DNA of 64,000 nt, taken from DVED01 sp963838375. GTDB lineage: Bacteria > Cyanobacteriota > Cyanobacteriia > Cyanobacteriales > Geitlerinemataceae. The DNA is taken from assembly GCA_963838375.1 (NCBI GenBank), contig CAWIQY010000008.1, forward strand, positions 434,001-498,000, in the 5' to 3' direction. The position numbers and the translations under genes were made by a program. Shown one piece after another: positions 15,605 to 26,117 of the stretch. How positions within the stretch are numbered: position 1 is the first letter of the stretch; each line of letters begins with the position of its first letter. The notes beneath the pieces are model-generated. The model was given only the letters and a program-made list of their open reading frames with translations. It ran no database searches and was not told the DNA's origin.

Positions 15605-18600
15605 TTAGGATCGTTTTTCCGTTATCGGAATGATTTGCTGTGTGGGAATTTCGATGATAAATTCTGCTCCGTTTCCGGGGGAAGAAAGAAAAGAAATCGA
15701 TCCTTGATGTCGATCGGTAATAATTTGGTAACTAATCGACATCCCCAGACCCGTTCCTTTTCCCACATCTTTGGTGGTGAAGAAGGGATCGAAAATCCGC
15801 TTTTGAATGGCTTCGGGAATGCCGTTGCCGTTATCTTTAATCCGAATGCGTGCAGTTTGTGAATTCAGGAGTTCTGTCTCGATCGAGATTTGACTGGGAT
15901 TTTGGTGTATTTCTTCTCCCGTTCTAGTTCGATCTCGGTCTTCGAGAGCATCAATGGCATTACTGAAGATATTCATAAAGACTTGGTTTAATTGCCTGGG
16001 ATAGCACTCAAGCAACGGTAAATTACCGTAGTTTTTGATAACTTCGATCGCCGGACGATCTGACTTTGCTTTCAGTCGGTTTTGCAGGATCATCAAGGTG
16101 TTATCGATGCCTTCATGAAGATCGGCAGCTTTGATCTCGGATTCATCAAGGCGGGAGAAATTACGCAAGCTGAGGACAATTGTACGAATGCGTTCTGTTC
16201 CCACCCGCATGGATTGGAATATTTTGGTCAGATCTTGAATGATAAAGTCGATTTCAATTTCTTCTATTTTTTCTTGAATTTCTACCACAGGTGTGGGATA
16301 ATATTCTCCATAGAGTGATATTAAATTCAATAGATCTAAAACATAATCCTGGGCATGAGTGAGATTTCCGTGAATGAAATTAACGGGATTGTTAATTTCG
16401 TGGGCAACTCCGGCGACCATTTGCCCCAAACTCGACATTTTTTCACTTTGAAGCATTTGTGCCTGGGTGCGTTTGAGTTCTTGGAAAGCATTTTCTAGTT
16501 CTGTCGCTTGCTGTTTTAACTGAAGTTCGGCAGCTTTGCGATCGGTAATATCCCGTGCCATGCCTTGAATCCCCACAATGTTGCCGTTGACATCTTTGAT
16601 GGGCGAATGGTTACACGTAATCCAACACCAGCTACCGTCCTTGCACTTAATACGAATTTCAACTCCAGCACGAGGTTTACCCGTTTCTATAATAGACAGG
16701 TTAAATGCAGTCATGAACTCGAGATCGTCGGGGTGAGTCCATAGTGCGGGCGATTGTCCGATGAACTCTGAGGGATGATACCCTAACATTTCTGTCGCCT
16801 GTGGTGAAATATAGGTAAACATGGCATCCAATGAAATGGAGTAAATCAGATCGTTAGCCCCTTCAACCAAGTGACGAAATTTAGCTTCACTTTCAGCGAG
16901 AGCATTTTGAGCTTTTTTGAGGTTACTAATATCAGTTGTCGTGCCGATTAAACCGACAACTGTCCCAGATTCATCTTTAATCGTATCGGCACGCATGAGG
17001 ACGGGTAAAATACTACCTGTGCGAGATCGTTGTTTGACTTCACCCATCCAGGATTCTCCTGCCAGAAGCGCCTCAATAATTTCTTGGGCAACAGATGGGT
17101 CAGTGAAGACTGCCGAAATCCCGCCAAACTCATTGAAGGATTCTACAGTGTCGCATTCATACAGTTGCGAGAATGCCTGATTTTGGTAGATATGATTGCC
17201 TTGGGGATCTGCCATACCGATGGCGTTACTGGAACATTCTACGGCGTGTTTGAATAGCATTAATTGGGTTTCTGCGGCTTTGCGATCGCTGATATCGATA
17301 AAAATGCCATTGTGCAACGAAAACCCATCCAGAGCGTCAGCGGGTTCAGATTGTCCGCGTATCCATTTTTCCTTCCCAGATGGGGTAAGAATACGAAACT
17401 CGTCGAACCAGAAGGTTTTATTGTATGCGGCTTTTTTTTACAGAAGCTTGCAAGCGAGGTAAGTCCTCTGGGTGTATCATTCCCCAAGTCGAGTCAGAAC
17501 TAGCTAAAACGAGATTTCGATCGATTTCAAACAAGTCTTGAACTTTTGGACTGATATAGGTAAATCGAGTTTTGACCGGTTTAGCAAATTCGTTTCGTAT
17601 TGATAGATTGCGCCGGGAACGAGACTATTAATATCTCGTAGACATTTCTCGTTATCTCGTAGTTCTTTTTCAATCTGACGGCGATCGCGAATTTCCTGTT
17701 TTAATTGAGTGACCGCATTTCTCAAAGCCACTGTCCGTTGCTGTACTAGCTCTTCTAATTCTTCATTCGATCGTTGTAAAATTTCTTCAGCTTTCTGACG
17801 ATCGGTAATATCTTCGATCGTGACTAAAATTCCCATAACTTCGCCCTCAGAATTGCGCAGAGGAATTTTATTTGTATCCAGCCAAGCCACTTTCCCATCC
17901 GCTTGTTGTTGGGTTTCGATAATATGGAGTCGCGGTTCTCCCGATTCCATGACACGCCGATCGAAATCTCGATACCATTCTACTTCCTCCGGTGTTGCCG
18001 ATAAATCGTAGTCGGTTTTCCCGACAATTTCTGCGGGTGACTCGAATCCAGCGATTTTTGCAGCATTTTGATTGCAACCGAGAAAAACCGAGTTACGATC
18101 TTTCCAGAAAATCAGTTGGGGAATATTATCGAAGACGAGTTGTAGGAATTGTTGAGATTCTTGAAGTTTAGTTTCCGCGTGCTTTGCGATCGCTGATATC
18201 GTTGCTAATAGCAATATATTGGTAAGGTTTGCCCTGAGAATCTACGCAGGGAACGATGGTTGTATCGATCCAATAAAATGTACCATCTTTAGCACGACTT
18301 TTAATTTCTCCTTGCCAAACTCTTCCACTAGAAATGGTAGACCACAGTTGTTTTACAAACTGCGGTGGATGATAGCCGGAATTTAAAATGTGGTAATTTT
18401 GTCCCAACAGTTCTTCGGGAGAATACTGAGAAACTTTACATAATTGCTGGTTGATGTGAGTTAGATTTCCTTCTGTATCGGTAATAGTAACGATCGAAGC
18501 CAGATCGATCGCAACTTTGATATCTTCTAATTCTTTCAGCGATCGTTGTAATTGTTCTTCAATATTTTTGAGATCGGTAATTTTCTGGGCAGAAACGATC

Positions 18601-18962
18601 GCGCCCCCAACTTCCCCCATCTCGTCGTACCAGGGCTGAACTTCCCACTTCACCCATTGCAGCATCCCGTCAGCATCGGTGATGGCTTCTTCCCACACCG
18701 ACACCGCACCCTGGAAACAGTTTTTTTGGGCTTCTTGCCAAAGATCCCGATTTCCCGGACAATCTTGATATAACGAGGTTCTTTCTGTTGCCGCTACACC
18801 AAACTCTTCTCGCCAACGCCGACTGGCAATCAGATATCGCATTTGCCGATCGAACATGGCGATCGCCGTTGGCATATATTCGAGAAATCGGTTACACTCT
18901 ATCGGCGATCGAGTGCAAGAATCGCTATGTTGTCGAACAAAAGTAGCAGAATGCTCTAGCAT
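15605..18962 (-). pseudogene. multi-PAS sensor histidine kinase, three frameshifts
   Basis: From ATG 18962 the protein (about 1118 residues if repaired) has serial PAS/PAC domains, for example EYMPTAIAMFDRQMRYLIAS, ELEDIKVAIDLASIVTITDT, VFDNIPQLIFWKDRN and FKHAVECSSNAIGMADPQGN. A kinase core follows: H-box SLGQMVAGVAHEINNPVNFI near 16420, N-box QVFMNIFSNAIDALED near 15970, and G-boxes DNGNGIPEAIQ and GKGTGLGMSISYQI. It should autophosphorylate on the H-box His. The frame changes near 18180, near 17600, and in a T8 run at about 17433-17440. All domains are otherwise intact, so homopolymer sequencing error is likely for at least the last break. No response regulator is adjacent. Confidence 0.85.
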
Positions 18963-19367
18963 CGTTGTGGAATGGGAAAGAGTGTTAGTTCCATGCTAGC
19001 CAACGGATAGTGAAAAAGTTGTGAATTACACATTTGTTTTGAGAAATGATTGCTCGTATGAAAACCCAACTTGGGAGAAATTGCTTCGTCGGAGCTCGGG
19101 CAGTTAACTTTCAGAGTATTTCGATCGTGGAGTCAAAAACCTATTGCGTTCGATCGGCAAAAATGTATAGGAAACCCCGAACATCGGCTATCATTTTCCA
19201 GTTGCCGATTCACAATCGAACAGGACTTATACAAGGTCGAGCTGCGAAGTCGAGCTGTTAAATTCATAACGTTTCTCAAAAAAATAATGGTTTGTCAAGC
19301 TAAATTCACGATCGACGACGAATTACAGACAATTAGTAACGGGTTACCAATACCCGAGTGCCGATAA
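18963..19367. other. intergenic region, no gene seen
   Basis: About 400 bp between the divergent kinase and rRNA methyltransferase genes. Short ORFs are present, but none has recognisable sequence. It presumably holds both promoters; no confident -35/-10 pair was picked. Confidence 0.5.
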
Positions 19368-20186
19368 ATGATCGCTAGCATCCAAAACTCCCTCATCAAG
19401 ACAATTCGCAAGCTGCACCAAACAAAATATCGGCAGCAGCAGCAACTTTGTTTGTTAGAAGGAACGCATTTAATTACGGAAGCGCTAGCATCCAACTATC
19501 CATTAATCACAGTTTGCTACACGCACTCTTGGCAAAATCGCTATCGGGAATTGTGGCAGCACATCGAGCAACAAGCCTCTCGCGCCGAAGTAGTCAGCGA
19601 AGACGTTCTCAAAGCAATTGCCACAACAGTGAATCCCGACGGTATTGTAGCGGTTGCACCGGGAAAACCCGGCTCACCCTTAATGCTTCCCCATTCGGGA
19701 CTCGGATTCGCCCTGGAAACCGTACAAGATCCCGGCAATTTGGGAACGATTATCCGCACGGCAGCGGCAGCAGGCGTTGAAGGGTTGTGGGTGAGTGCCG
19801 ATAGTACAGATTTAGACCATCCCAAGGTGCTGCGAGCGTCAGCCGGAGCCTGGTTTCGCTTGCCTATGGCAGTCAGCCCAAATTTGCCGGATTTGGTACG
19901 CCAGTGTCGTGGGCAGGGTATCCAAGTGGTTGCCACCTCCGCCCAAGCCGACACCACTTATTGGCAGATAGACTGGTGTCGTCCGAGCTTAGTTTTATTA
20001 GGCAATGAAGGCGCAGGACTGTCGCCAGAGTTGGCAGCCCAAGCCGATCGATCGACAAGTATCCCCATGGCGGGTAGAGTGGAATCGCTCAACGTCGCGC
20101 TCTGCGCCGCTCTGATTGCCTACGAAGCGTGCCGACAGCGACAGAAAATTGCCAAGAAAATTGCACAAAGTCCGGTCGGGGATTAA
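19368..20186 (+). CDS. SpoU/TrmH family RNA 2'-O-methyltransferase
   Basis: A 272-residue protein with an N-terminal substrate-binding domain (LIKTIRKLHQTKYRQQQQLC, LLEGTHLITEAL) and the SPOUT catalytic domain. The SPOUT knot motifs are LETVQDPGNLGTIIRTAAAA near 111-130, VLLGNEGAGLSPEL near 210-223, and IPMAGRVESLNVALCAALIA near 233-252. These match motifs 1, 2 and 3, including the N and R that bind AdoMet. It methylates a ribose in rRNA (or possibly tRNA); the precise nucleotide is not deducible. Confidence 0.92.
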   Translation: MIASIQNSLIKTIRKLHQTKYRQQQQLCLLEGTHLITEALASNYPLITVCYTHSWQNRYRELWQHIEQQASRAEVVSEDVLKAIATTVNPDGIVAVAPGKPGSPLMLPHSGLGFALETVQDPGNLGTIIRTAAAAGVEGLWVSADSTDLDHPKVLRASAGAWFRLPMAVSPNLPDLVRQCRGQGIQVVATSAQADTTYWQIDWCRPSLVLLGNEGAGLSPELAAQADRSTSIPMAGRVESLNVALCAALIAYEACRQRQKIAKKIAQSPVGD

Positions 20187-20252
20187 GAGATTGTCGGGTA
20201 CAGTGTCGATCGTACATGGCTGTGCGCCGTTACCTTCTACGCTCCACTCTCT

Positions 20253-20522
20253 CTACAAAAGTTTTCCTTGCGATATATTTTGATGGGACAAAAACTCTTC
20301 GATATCTTTGACGGCATCTTCTAATTCGTCAAGAGAAATCTCTGGGGCAGCTCTCTCTGGCTGTTGGCGAGGAGGGGGTGAGGGTAATTTGAGTTCGGGC
20401 AAAGTTTTTGTTTCCACCTCATCCTCGGGATGTAACAACGGCTGCTGCAAACGTTTCAGCGATTCTTTGAAAGCCTCTTCAGCCGCTTGACGGAGGTCTC
20501 GTTGATGCTCGTTCATTTTCAT
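20253..20522 (-). CDS. small hypothetical protein, acidic helices
   Basis: The 89-residue product begins MKMNEHQRDLRQAAEEAFKE, has a proline-rich centre (LPSPPPRQQPERAAPE) and ends DELEDAVKDIEEFLSHQNI. Codon use and a clean frame support a real gene, and small proteins of this layout (AFEESLxxL ... DLEDAVADIEQFL) are common in cyanobacteria. No function is known. It converges with the methyltransferase gene. Confidence 0.55.
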   Translation of the reverse strand: MKMNEHQRDLRQAAEEAFKESLKRLQQPLLHPEDEVETKTLPELKLPSPPPRQQPERAAPEISLDELEDAVKDIEEFLSHQNISQGKLL

Positions 20523-20920
20523 AGTATAAAAAAACTTACATGGGGTTGTCCGTATCTTATCTATTCAGTCTTCAAGCAGAAAGCTAACTGTCCGGCTCAT
20601 ATAAGGGTCGATCGGGCTTTGAGAGGCACAACAACGCAGTGGAAATTTTCGATCGATGATTGGAAAACCTTTATACAGACTAGCTGATTTGTATTAAACG
20701 TTGCGATGATGCGCTTGGTTAAGTGTATGATTTTCGTTAATTTACTATCGATCGAGGGTTTTGTCGAGAGTGATTCTACCCCTTCGATGTTAACCCCTTC
20801 GACGAGTGTGCTGCTATACTAACTTCAGATCTCGGAGAGCGTCATCGAGTTTTCAGTTATCACCAGACCCCCAGATCGACAAGCGAGATCGAATCTGACC
20901 CCCAACTTTCGGCGATCGAG
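20523..20920. other. intergenic region upstream of SDR gene
   Basis: A 398-bp spacer between the small hypothetical gene and the SDR reductase. It contains several CGATCG sites and no convincing coding or RNA structure. Confidence 0.5.
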
Positions 20921-21805
20921 ATGATGAAAAAGCTTTTAGTCACAGGAGCCAGCGGTTTTCTGGGGTGGAATTTGTGCCAATTGGCGCGATCGAATTGGCA
21001 GGTTTACGGCACGTATTTTTCCCAGGACATCCTCATCCCTGGTGTTAAAACCTTTCAGCTTAACCTCAAAGATTTTTCCCAACTGCAACAGCATTTTCAA
21101 GCGGTGCAACCCGATGCTGTAGTCCATGCTGCCGCTTGTTCCCAACCCAATTTTTGCCAAAGCCATCCGCAAGAATCTTACGCCGTCAATGTCACGGCGT
21201 CTGGTTATATGGCAGATTTGTGTGCTGATGCCAACATTCCTTGTGCGTTTACTTCCACCGATCTAGTGTTTGATGGCTCAAATCCCCCTTATCGAGAAAC
21301 CGATCCGGTTTGTCCGATTAATATTTATGGGGAACAAAAAGTGGAAGCAGAACGACTGATGCACGATCGTTATCCTCGTACTGCCATTTGTCGAATGCCG
21401 TTGATGTTTGGGGTTGTGCCTCCCACTGCTAAGACGTTTATTCAAGCCTTTCTCCAAACCTTGGAGGAGGGAAGAAGATTATCGCTGTTTGTGGATGAAT
21501 TTAGAACTCCTGTCAGCGGAACAACCGCCGCTAGGGGTTTGTTACTGGCATTGGAAAAATGGGAAGGCATTCTTCATTTAGGCGGAACAGAGCGGATTTC
21601 TCGCTACGATTTCGGTCAAATGTTGGCAGAAGTTTTCAACTTTCCCGATGCCAAAATTGAGGCTTGCCGACAATCAGATGTACCTATGATGGCACCGAGA
21701 TCTCCTGATGTTTCCATGGATAGTTCGTTAGCTCGATCGTTGGGTTATACAACTTTGTCGCTGCGAGAAGAGTTGGAACAAGTTCGATCGGTTGTTAGTT
21801 GTTAG
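20921..21805 (+). CDS. NAD(P)-dependent sugar reductase, RmlD-like SDR
   Basis: A 294-residue extended short-chain dehydrogenase. The N-terminal KLLVTGASGFLGWNLCQLAR carries the GxxGxxG dinucleotide motif. PDAVVHAAACSQPNFCQSHP, STDLVFDGSNPPYRETDP and NIYGEQKVEAERL (YxxxK catalytic pair, here YGEQK) match RmlD/RfbD-type dTDP-4-dehydrorhamnose reductases. The rest of a rhamnose pathway is not nearby, so the sugar substrate is uncertain. Its last codons (VVSC-stop) are formed by a GTTGTTA heptad repeat. Confidence 0.85.
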   Translation: MMKKLLVTGASGFLGWNLCQLARSNWQVYGTYFSQDILIPGVKTFQLNLKDFSQLQQHFQAVQPDAVVHAAACSQPNFCQSHPQESYAVNVTASGYMADLCADANIPCAFTSTDLVFDGSNPPYRETDPVCPINIYGEQKVEAERLMHDRYPRTAICRMPLMFGVVPPTAKTFIQAFLQTLEEGRRLSLFVDEFRTPVSGTTAARGLLLALEKWEGILHLGGTERISRYDFGQMLAEVFNFPDAKIEACRQSDVPMMAPRSPDVSMDSSLARSLGYTTLSLREELEQVRSVVSC

Positions 21806-21994
21806 TTGTTAGTTGTTAGTTGTTGGGGACTCACAGAAAAACTATTAACTATTACAGCGGTTCCCGGTATTATGCGGTACATCTAGAAGGGCGAATGCCA
21901 TTCGCCCCTACATCAACCCAAAATTTTATGTACCTCATAGCTGCGAAAACCGCTGTAACTATTAACTATTAACTATTAACTATTAACTATTAAC
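21790..21994. repeat. heptad repeats flanking a GGGCGAATG palindrome
   Basis: Two heptad arrays, (GTTGTTA)n from 21790 and (CTATTAA)n to 21994, are separated by a palindrome GGGCGAATGCCATTCGCCC at 21889-21907 followed by CTACAT. They fill the space between the convergent SDR and glyS genes and encode the last residues and stop codons of both. Confidence 0.85.
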
Positions 21995-24139
21995 GATCGC
22001 CCCAAAATCTGCCAACACCCGCGCATGATTGCGTAATAACCCCAATAAATTCAGTCGATTCTGTTGAATTTCGGGGTTGGAGTCCATCACCAAAACACTG
22101 TCTTCCCCGTCGAAAAAGCGGCTGACAATGGGGTTAATTTCTACTAAGGCATCGATCGATTGTTGGTAGTTTCGATCGGCTTTTGCGGCTTGGGTTGTAG
22201 GAACGAGGGAAACAAGAGCATCATAAAATGCTTGTTCCGATTTTTTTTCAAATAAGTCGGGTTTGACAAATTGGCTAGGTTCGAGTTCTTGGGTATTCAA
22301 GTTTCCTTGTTTTGCCAAACGGGTCGATCGATTGACGGTTTCGTAGATGGTATCGAGTAAACCGTTATCGCGGATAGATTGCAGGAATAATGCACGATCG
22401 CGAGCATCTAAAACATCAGTAAGAACCCGTTCTCGATACTCGGGATCGTCTTCGCCTAATACCGCATTGACTAAATCGTAATCGACATTTCGATCGTCTT
22501 GTAGCAAAGTTTGAATCCGTTGCAGGAAAAAGTCTTGGAGTTGGGAGAGTAAATCGGGCGAAGTTTTGGGATAGTTTTGAGTAAAACTTTTGGTAATTTT
22601 GTCTAGAAGTCGATTTAAATTTAAGGATAAATCCGCTGTCCAAATAATATTGACAATCGCATTGGCAGCCCGACGTAAAGCAAAGGGATCGGAGGAACCT
22701 GAAGGCAACATTCCTAACCCAAAAATGCTAACTAAGGTGTCGAGTCGATCGGCTAAACCGACAATTTGCCCGATGGAAGTTTGCGGCAAATCGTCATCAG
22801 CTCCTCGGGGTAAATAATGCTCGGAAATTGCCAGAGCAACGGCTTCCGGTTCTCCGCTAACTCGAGCGTATTTTTCCCCCATAATGCCTTGCAGTTCGGG
22901 AAATTCGTACACCATTTGCGAGACTAAATCTGCTTTGCACAGGTAAGCCGATCGGCGAACGTGCTGGTGTTGTTCGCTGTCGAATTGTAGTTCATCGGCG
23001 ATCGTCTCCGCAATGCTGATAATCCGATCGACCTTCTTCCTCACCGAACCCAATTTTTCTTGAAACGTCACCGTTTCTAACTGCGGAACTAAGCTTTCCA
23101 ACGGCTTTTCGCAATCCGCTTTATAGAAAAATTCACCATCGGCTAAGCGAGCGCGAATCACCCGTTCGTTCCCTTTGGCGATGAGGTTTGATTTCGCCGG
23201 ATCGCCATTGGAAATCGTGATAAAATAGGGTAAGAGTTCTTGAGAATTGTCCGGTTTAAAAACGGGAAAATACCGCTGGTGAGAAATCATCACCATCGTG
23301 GTCACTTCCGACGGCAAAATCAGAAAATCTTCATCAAAATTCCCCGTCACGGCTGTGGGCCACTCCACCAAATTGGTGACTTCTCGCAACAAATCCTCTG
23401 GCATTTGAGCCTGTCCCTGCACTTTCTGCGCGGCGGCTTCCACTTGCTGCCGAATCTCCCCGACTCTGCGCTGGGGATCGACTTCGACAAACGCGCCTCT
23501 GAGGCATTCCACATAATCGACAGCATGGGGAATGGAAACCCCCCCTGGATGCTGGCAGAGCACGCGATGCCCGTAGGAAATGCGATCGCTCTTCAAGGTG
23601 GTTTCCGAATCCACTGCTAACTCGATGGGTAACACCGCCTCGTCGAACAGCGCCACCAACCAGCGAATGGGACGGGAAAAACGCAAATCCCCATCCCCCC
23701 AGCGCATAAACCGCTTGCCTTCGAGTTTCTCGATCCACTCTGGAACTAACTCGCTCAAAATCTCCGTTGTTTGCCGACCGGAAATTTGCTTCGTGACAAA
23801 GACAAATTCACCCTTTTCCGTGTTGCGAATTTCCAGCGCCTCCAAGTCTACCCCTTGTTTGCGGGCAAATCCCACTGCTGCCGGAGTCGGTTTCCCATCC
23901 TTAAACGCGGCACTGGCGGGGGGACCTTTGATTTCTTCGGTTCGATCGTTTTGCCGTTCGGGCAATCCCTCAATCTCCACAGCGAGGCGGCGTGGCGTCC
24001 CATAGACACGAATGGCACCCGGAGTCAGCAACTGTTGGGCTAAACTTGCCGGAATCCGCGATTGCCACTGCGCGATCGCACTCTCCACAAAGCTTGCAGG
24101 TAATTCTTCAGTACCGACTTCTAACAGAAAAGTAGCCAT
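21983..24139 (-). CDS. glyS: glycine--tRNA ligase beta subunit
   Basis: The 718-residue product starts at MATFLLEVGTEELPASFVES, the canonical GlyS N-terminus (the ATG at 24139 is preferred over the one 39 bp upstream for that reason). Other family blocks: IRVYGTPRRLAVEIEGL, KRFMRWGDGDLRFSRPIRWL, TMVMISHQRYFPVF, and the HD-like stretch VSQMVYEFPELQGIMGEKYA. The C-terminal anticodon-binding region includes VLVMDSNPEIQQNRLNLL. GlyS forms an alpha2beta2 enzyme with GlyQ; glyQ is not in the window. The final residues VNS and stop come from the heptad repeat. Confidence 0.96.
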   Translation of the reverse strand: MATFLLEVGTEELPASFVESAIAQWQSRIPASLAQQLLTPGAIRVYGTPRRLAVEIEGLPERQNDRTEEIKGPPASAAFKDGKPTPAAVGFARKQGVDLEALEIRNTEKGEFVFVTKQISGRQTTEILSELVPEWIEKLEGKRFMRWGDGDLRFSRPIRWLVALFDEAVLPIELAVDSETTLKSDRISYGHRVLCQHPGGVSIPHAVDYVECLRGAFVEVDPQRRVGEIRQQVEAAAQKVQGQAQMPEDLLREVTNLVEWPTAVTGNFDEDFLILPSEVTTMVMISHQRYFPVFKPDNSQELLPYFITISNGDPAKSNLIAKGNERVIRARLADGEFFYKADCEKPLESLVPQLETVTFQEKLGSVRKKVDRIISIAETIADELQFDSEQHQHVRRSAYLCKADLVSQMVYEFPELQGIMGEKYARVSGEPEAVALAISEHYLPRGADDDLPQTSIGQIVGLADRLDTLVSIFGLGMLPSGSSDPFALRRAANAIVNIIWTADLSLNLNRLLDKITKSFTQNYPKTSPDLLSQLQDFFLQRIQTLLQDDRNVDYDLVNAVLGEDDPEYRERVLTDVLDARDRALFLQSIRDNGLLDTIYETVNRSTRLAKQGNLNTQELEPSQFVKPDLFEKKSEQAFYDALVSLVPTTQAAKADRNYQQSIDALVEINPIVSRFFDGEDSVLVMDSNPEIQQNRLNLLGLLRNHARVLADFGAIVNS

Positions 24140-24221
24140 ATCAACCGTTACGCGAGGGGAGATTGTCCGAGAAAGCATCGTTCAAACTATTGTTCAAATA
24201 GTTTACCGTGCCTGTGTCTTG

Positions 24222-24331
24222 GTCATCGGTCATCGGTCATCGGTCATCGGTTATGGGTTATGGGTCTTTGACGATCGTCCATTACTTATTACTTATTACT
24301 TATCACTTATTACTTATCACTTATCACTTAC
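24222..24331. repeat. heptad tandem repeats, two types
   Basis: GGTCATC is repeated four times (24222-24250, degrading into GGTTATG), followed after a short gap by (ATTACTT)n with TATCACTT variants at 24281-24331. The arrays lie in the upstream region between glyS and the ATPase gene. Confidence 0.85.
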
Positions 24332-24403
24332 GAGAAGGGTCTAACCCCCCAACCCCGTAACCCCTCTACCCGCTCGATAAAGGTCTATGACAAGGTAGCG
24401 GTC

Positions 24404-24427
24404 TAGGGGTCAATGCTATTGACCCTA
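24404..24427. repeat. dispersed palindrome TAGGGGTCAATG..
   Basis: TAGGGGTCAATGCTATTGACCCTA forms an almost perfect hairpin 56 bp upstream of the ATPase start. A related palindrome, AGGGTCAATGGCATTGACCCT, lies at 56927-56947 in the cas operon. Confidence 0.7.
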
Positions 24428-24482
24428 GCTGGCTGTTTCGGTTTGAAGCTGCCAGTCTGAGCCGTGATGTTGGACTCCCGAA

Positions 24483-25886
24483 ATGATGAATCTCGACTTA
24501 CCAAAATTTTTTAGAGCTTGCAATCCTAGTAAAACACTGGTGGTCGGCAATCTGGAGGATCGGCAGTACTATATCGATTTTTCTTCCGTGCGGGGAACGA
24601 ATATCGTTCGCGAATTGGGAAGGACGATTACACTGCTCGGTCCCGAAGATCCGAGTTGCCAGCTTTTTACGGGTCATATTGGGTGCGGGAAGTCTACCGA
24701 ATTATTCCGGCTGAAATCCGAGTTGGAAAACCAAGGTTTTCACGTGGTCTATTTTGAGTCATCTCAAGACTTGGATATGGCAGACGTGGATATCAGTGAT
24801 ATCTTGATGGCGATCGCTCGTCAAGTGAGCGAGAGCCTGGAAACCGTCAAAGTTCACTTGCAACCGAAAGGCTTCAAAGCTTTGTTGCAAGGCGCCGTTG
24901 ACATTTTGCAAACGCCGATCGCCTTGAGTGGGGAAGCCTCCATTCCCGGCGTGGGAACGATCGCTGCTAGCGATGAAGATGGGCTGGAATATTCCTTGCC
25001 TGGAGGTATCGGGCGGATCACTGCCAAAACCAAAGACAGCCCGAAACTGCGCTCTCAACTGCGGCAGTACCTAGAACCGCGAACCAACGGCATTCTAGAA
25101 ACCATCAACAATGAACTACTCGGTCCGGCTAACGAGCAACTGAAGAAAATCGGCAAAAAGGGATTGGTGGTGATCGTAGACAATCTCGATCGTCTCGATA
25201 GTACGCCCAAACCCACCGGACGCACGCAACCAGAATACTTATTTGTCGATCGGGGAGAACAGCTCAAAAAACTCCATTGCCATTTGGTGTATACCATTCC
25301 TCTGGCGCTGCTGTTTTCTAACGATATCGGTCGCTTAACCAGTCGTTTTGGCGTCAAACCGAAAGTGTTGCCCATGGTTCCCATTCAGTCGCGAGATGGC
25401 ACTCCGTTCGAGCCGGGAATGGAGTCGCTGCGACAGATGCTCCTGGCGCGGGCGTTTCCCAGTTTAGAACCCTCAGCGCGATACAAACAACTCGGACAAG
25501 TGTTTGAGGATCCCGAAACCCTCGATCGACTTTGCCAAGTGAGTGGGGGTCATGTTCGCAACTTGTTGGGATTGCTCTATAGTTGCATCCAGCAAGACGA
25601 TCCGCCGATCGATCGATCGACGGTAGAACACGTGATCAAGGAATATCGCGATGACTTGATTGCGGCAATTAGTGCCGAAGAATGGGAGTTACTCTTCCAA
25701 GCGGTGGAACAGCAAAGCGTGCGAGGCGACGAGGATTATCAAGTCTTGTTGCGAAGTATGTTTTTGTTTGAATACCGCGATGATGGCGGACGCTGGTTCG
25801 GGATTAATCCGGCTCTGGCTGAAGCGCAAAAATACAAGGTGTGGCAAGCTGGGAAGTTGGAGAAAATTCCTGTCACCCCACATTAA
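24483..25886 (+). CDS. P-loop ATPase (AAA/STAND-like), orphan
   Basis: A 467-residue ATP-binding protein. Walker A is GHIGCGKSTELFRLKSEL (residues about 67-84); Walker B is GLVVIVDNLDRLDS (about 228-241); a sensor-like stretch LVYTIPLALLFSND follows near 266-279. A Gly-rich patch (SLPGGIGRITAKTK) interrupts the core. The C-terminal part is helical, with SGGHVRNLLGLLYSCIQQDD, reminiscent of the helical lid of STAND-type ATPases. No effector or sensor domain is fused. The organisation resembles conflict-type or KAP-like ATPases, but there is no partner gene nearby, and the function is unknown. The start MMNLD could be either Met. Confidence 0.75.
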   Translation: MMNLDLPKFFRACNPSKTLVVGNLEDRQYYIDFSSVRGTNIVRELGRTITLLGPEDPSCQLFTGHIGCGKSTELFRLKSELENQGFHVVYFESSQDLDMADVDISDILMAIARQVSESLETVKVHLQPKGFKALLQGAVDILQTPIALSGEASIPGVGTIAASDEDGLEYSLPGGIGRITAKTKDSPKLRSQLRQYLEPRTNGILETINNELLGPANEQLKKIGKKGLVVIVDNLDRLDSTPKPTGRTQPEYLFVDRGEQLKKLHCHLVYTIPLALLFSNDIGRLTSRFGVKPKVLPMVPIQSRDGTPFEPGMESLRQMLLARAFPSLEPSARYKQLGQVFEDPETLDRLCQVSGGHVRNLLGLLYSCIQQDDPPIDRSTVEHVIKEYRDDLIAAISAEEWELLFQAVEQQSVRGDEDYQVLLRSMFLFEYRDDGGRWFGINPALAEAQKYKVWQAGKLEKIPVTPH

Positions 25887-25888
25887 GC

Positions 25889-26100
25889 CCGAACTTCCCC
25901 CGCCAGCCCTGCGCAGGGCTGTTTCATTGTCGTGGAAAACGAGGATTTTGTAGGGGTAGCGCCAAGAGTGCCTACCCCGCCACCGACGAAATCATGGGGG
26001 TTCCAGAGATCGGGGCAACCACTCTTGGGATTCCCGGACGCCTGCGCTTCGCCCCTACAGAAAATGAAACAGCCCTGCCTGCCCTGCGGGGGAAATTCGG
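25889..26100. mobile_element. 212-bp MITE-like element with long terminal inverted repeats
   Basis: The ends are inverted copies: CCGAACTTCCCCCGC at 25889-25903 against GCGGGGGAAATTCGG at 26086-26100, and AGGGCTGTTTCATT at 25915-25928 against AATGAAACAGCCCT at 26063-26076. The interior has no ORF with recognisable product. Length, terminal inverted repeats and lack of coding capacity fit a miniature inverted-repeat element. No clear target duplication was identified. Confidence 0.6.
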
Positions 26101-26117
26101 TTTCACCGAGCTCAGGC

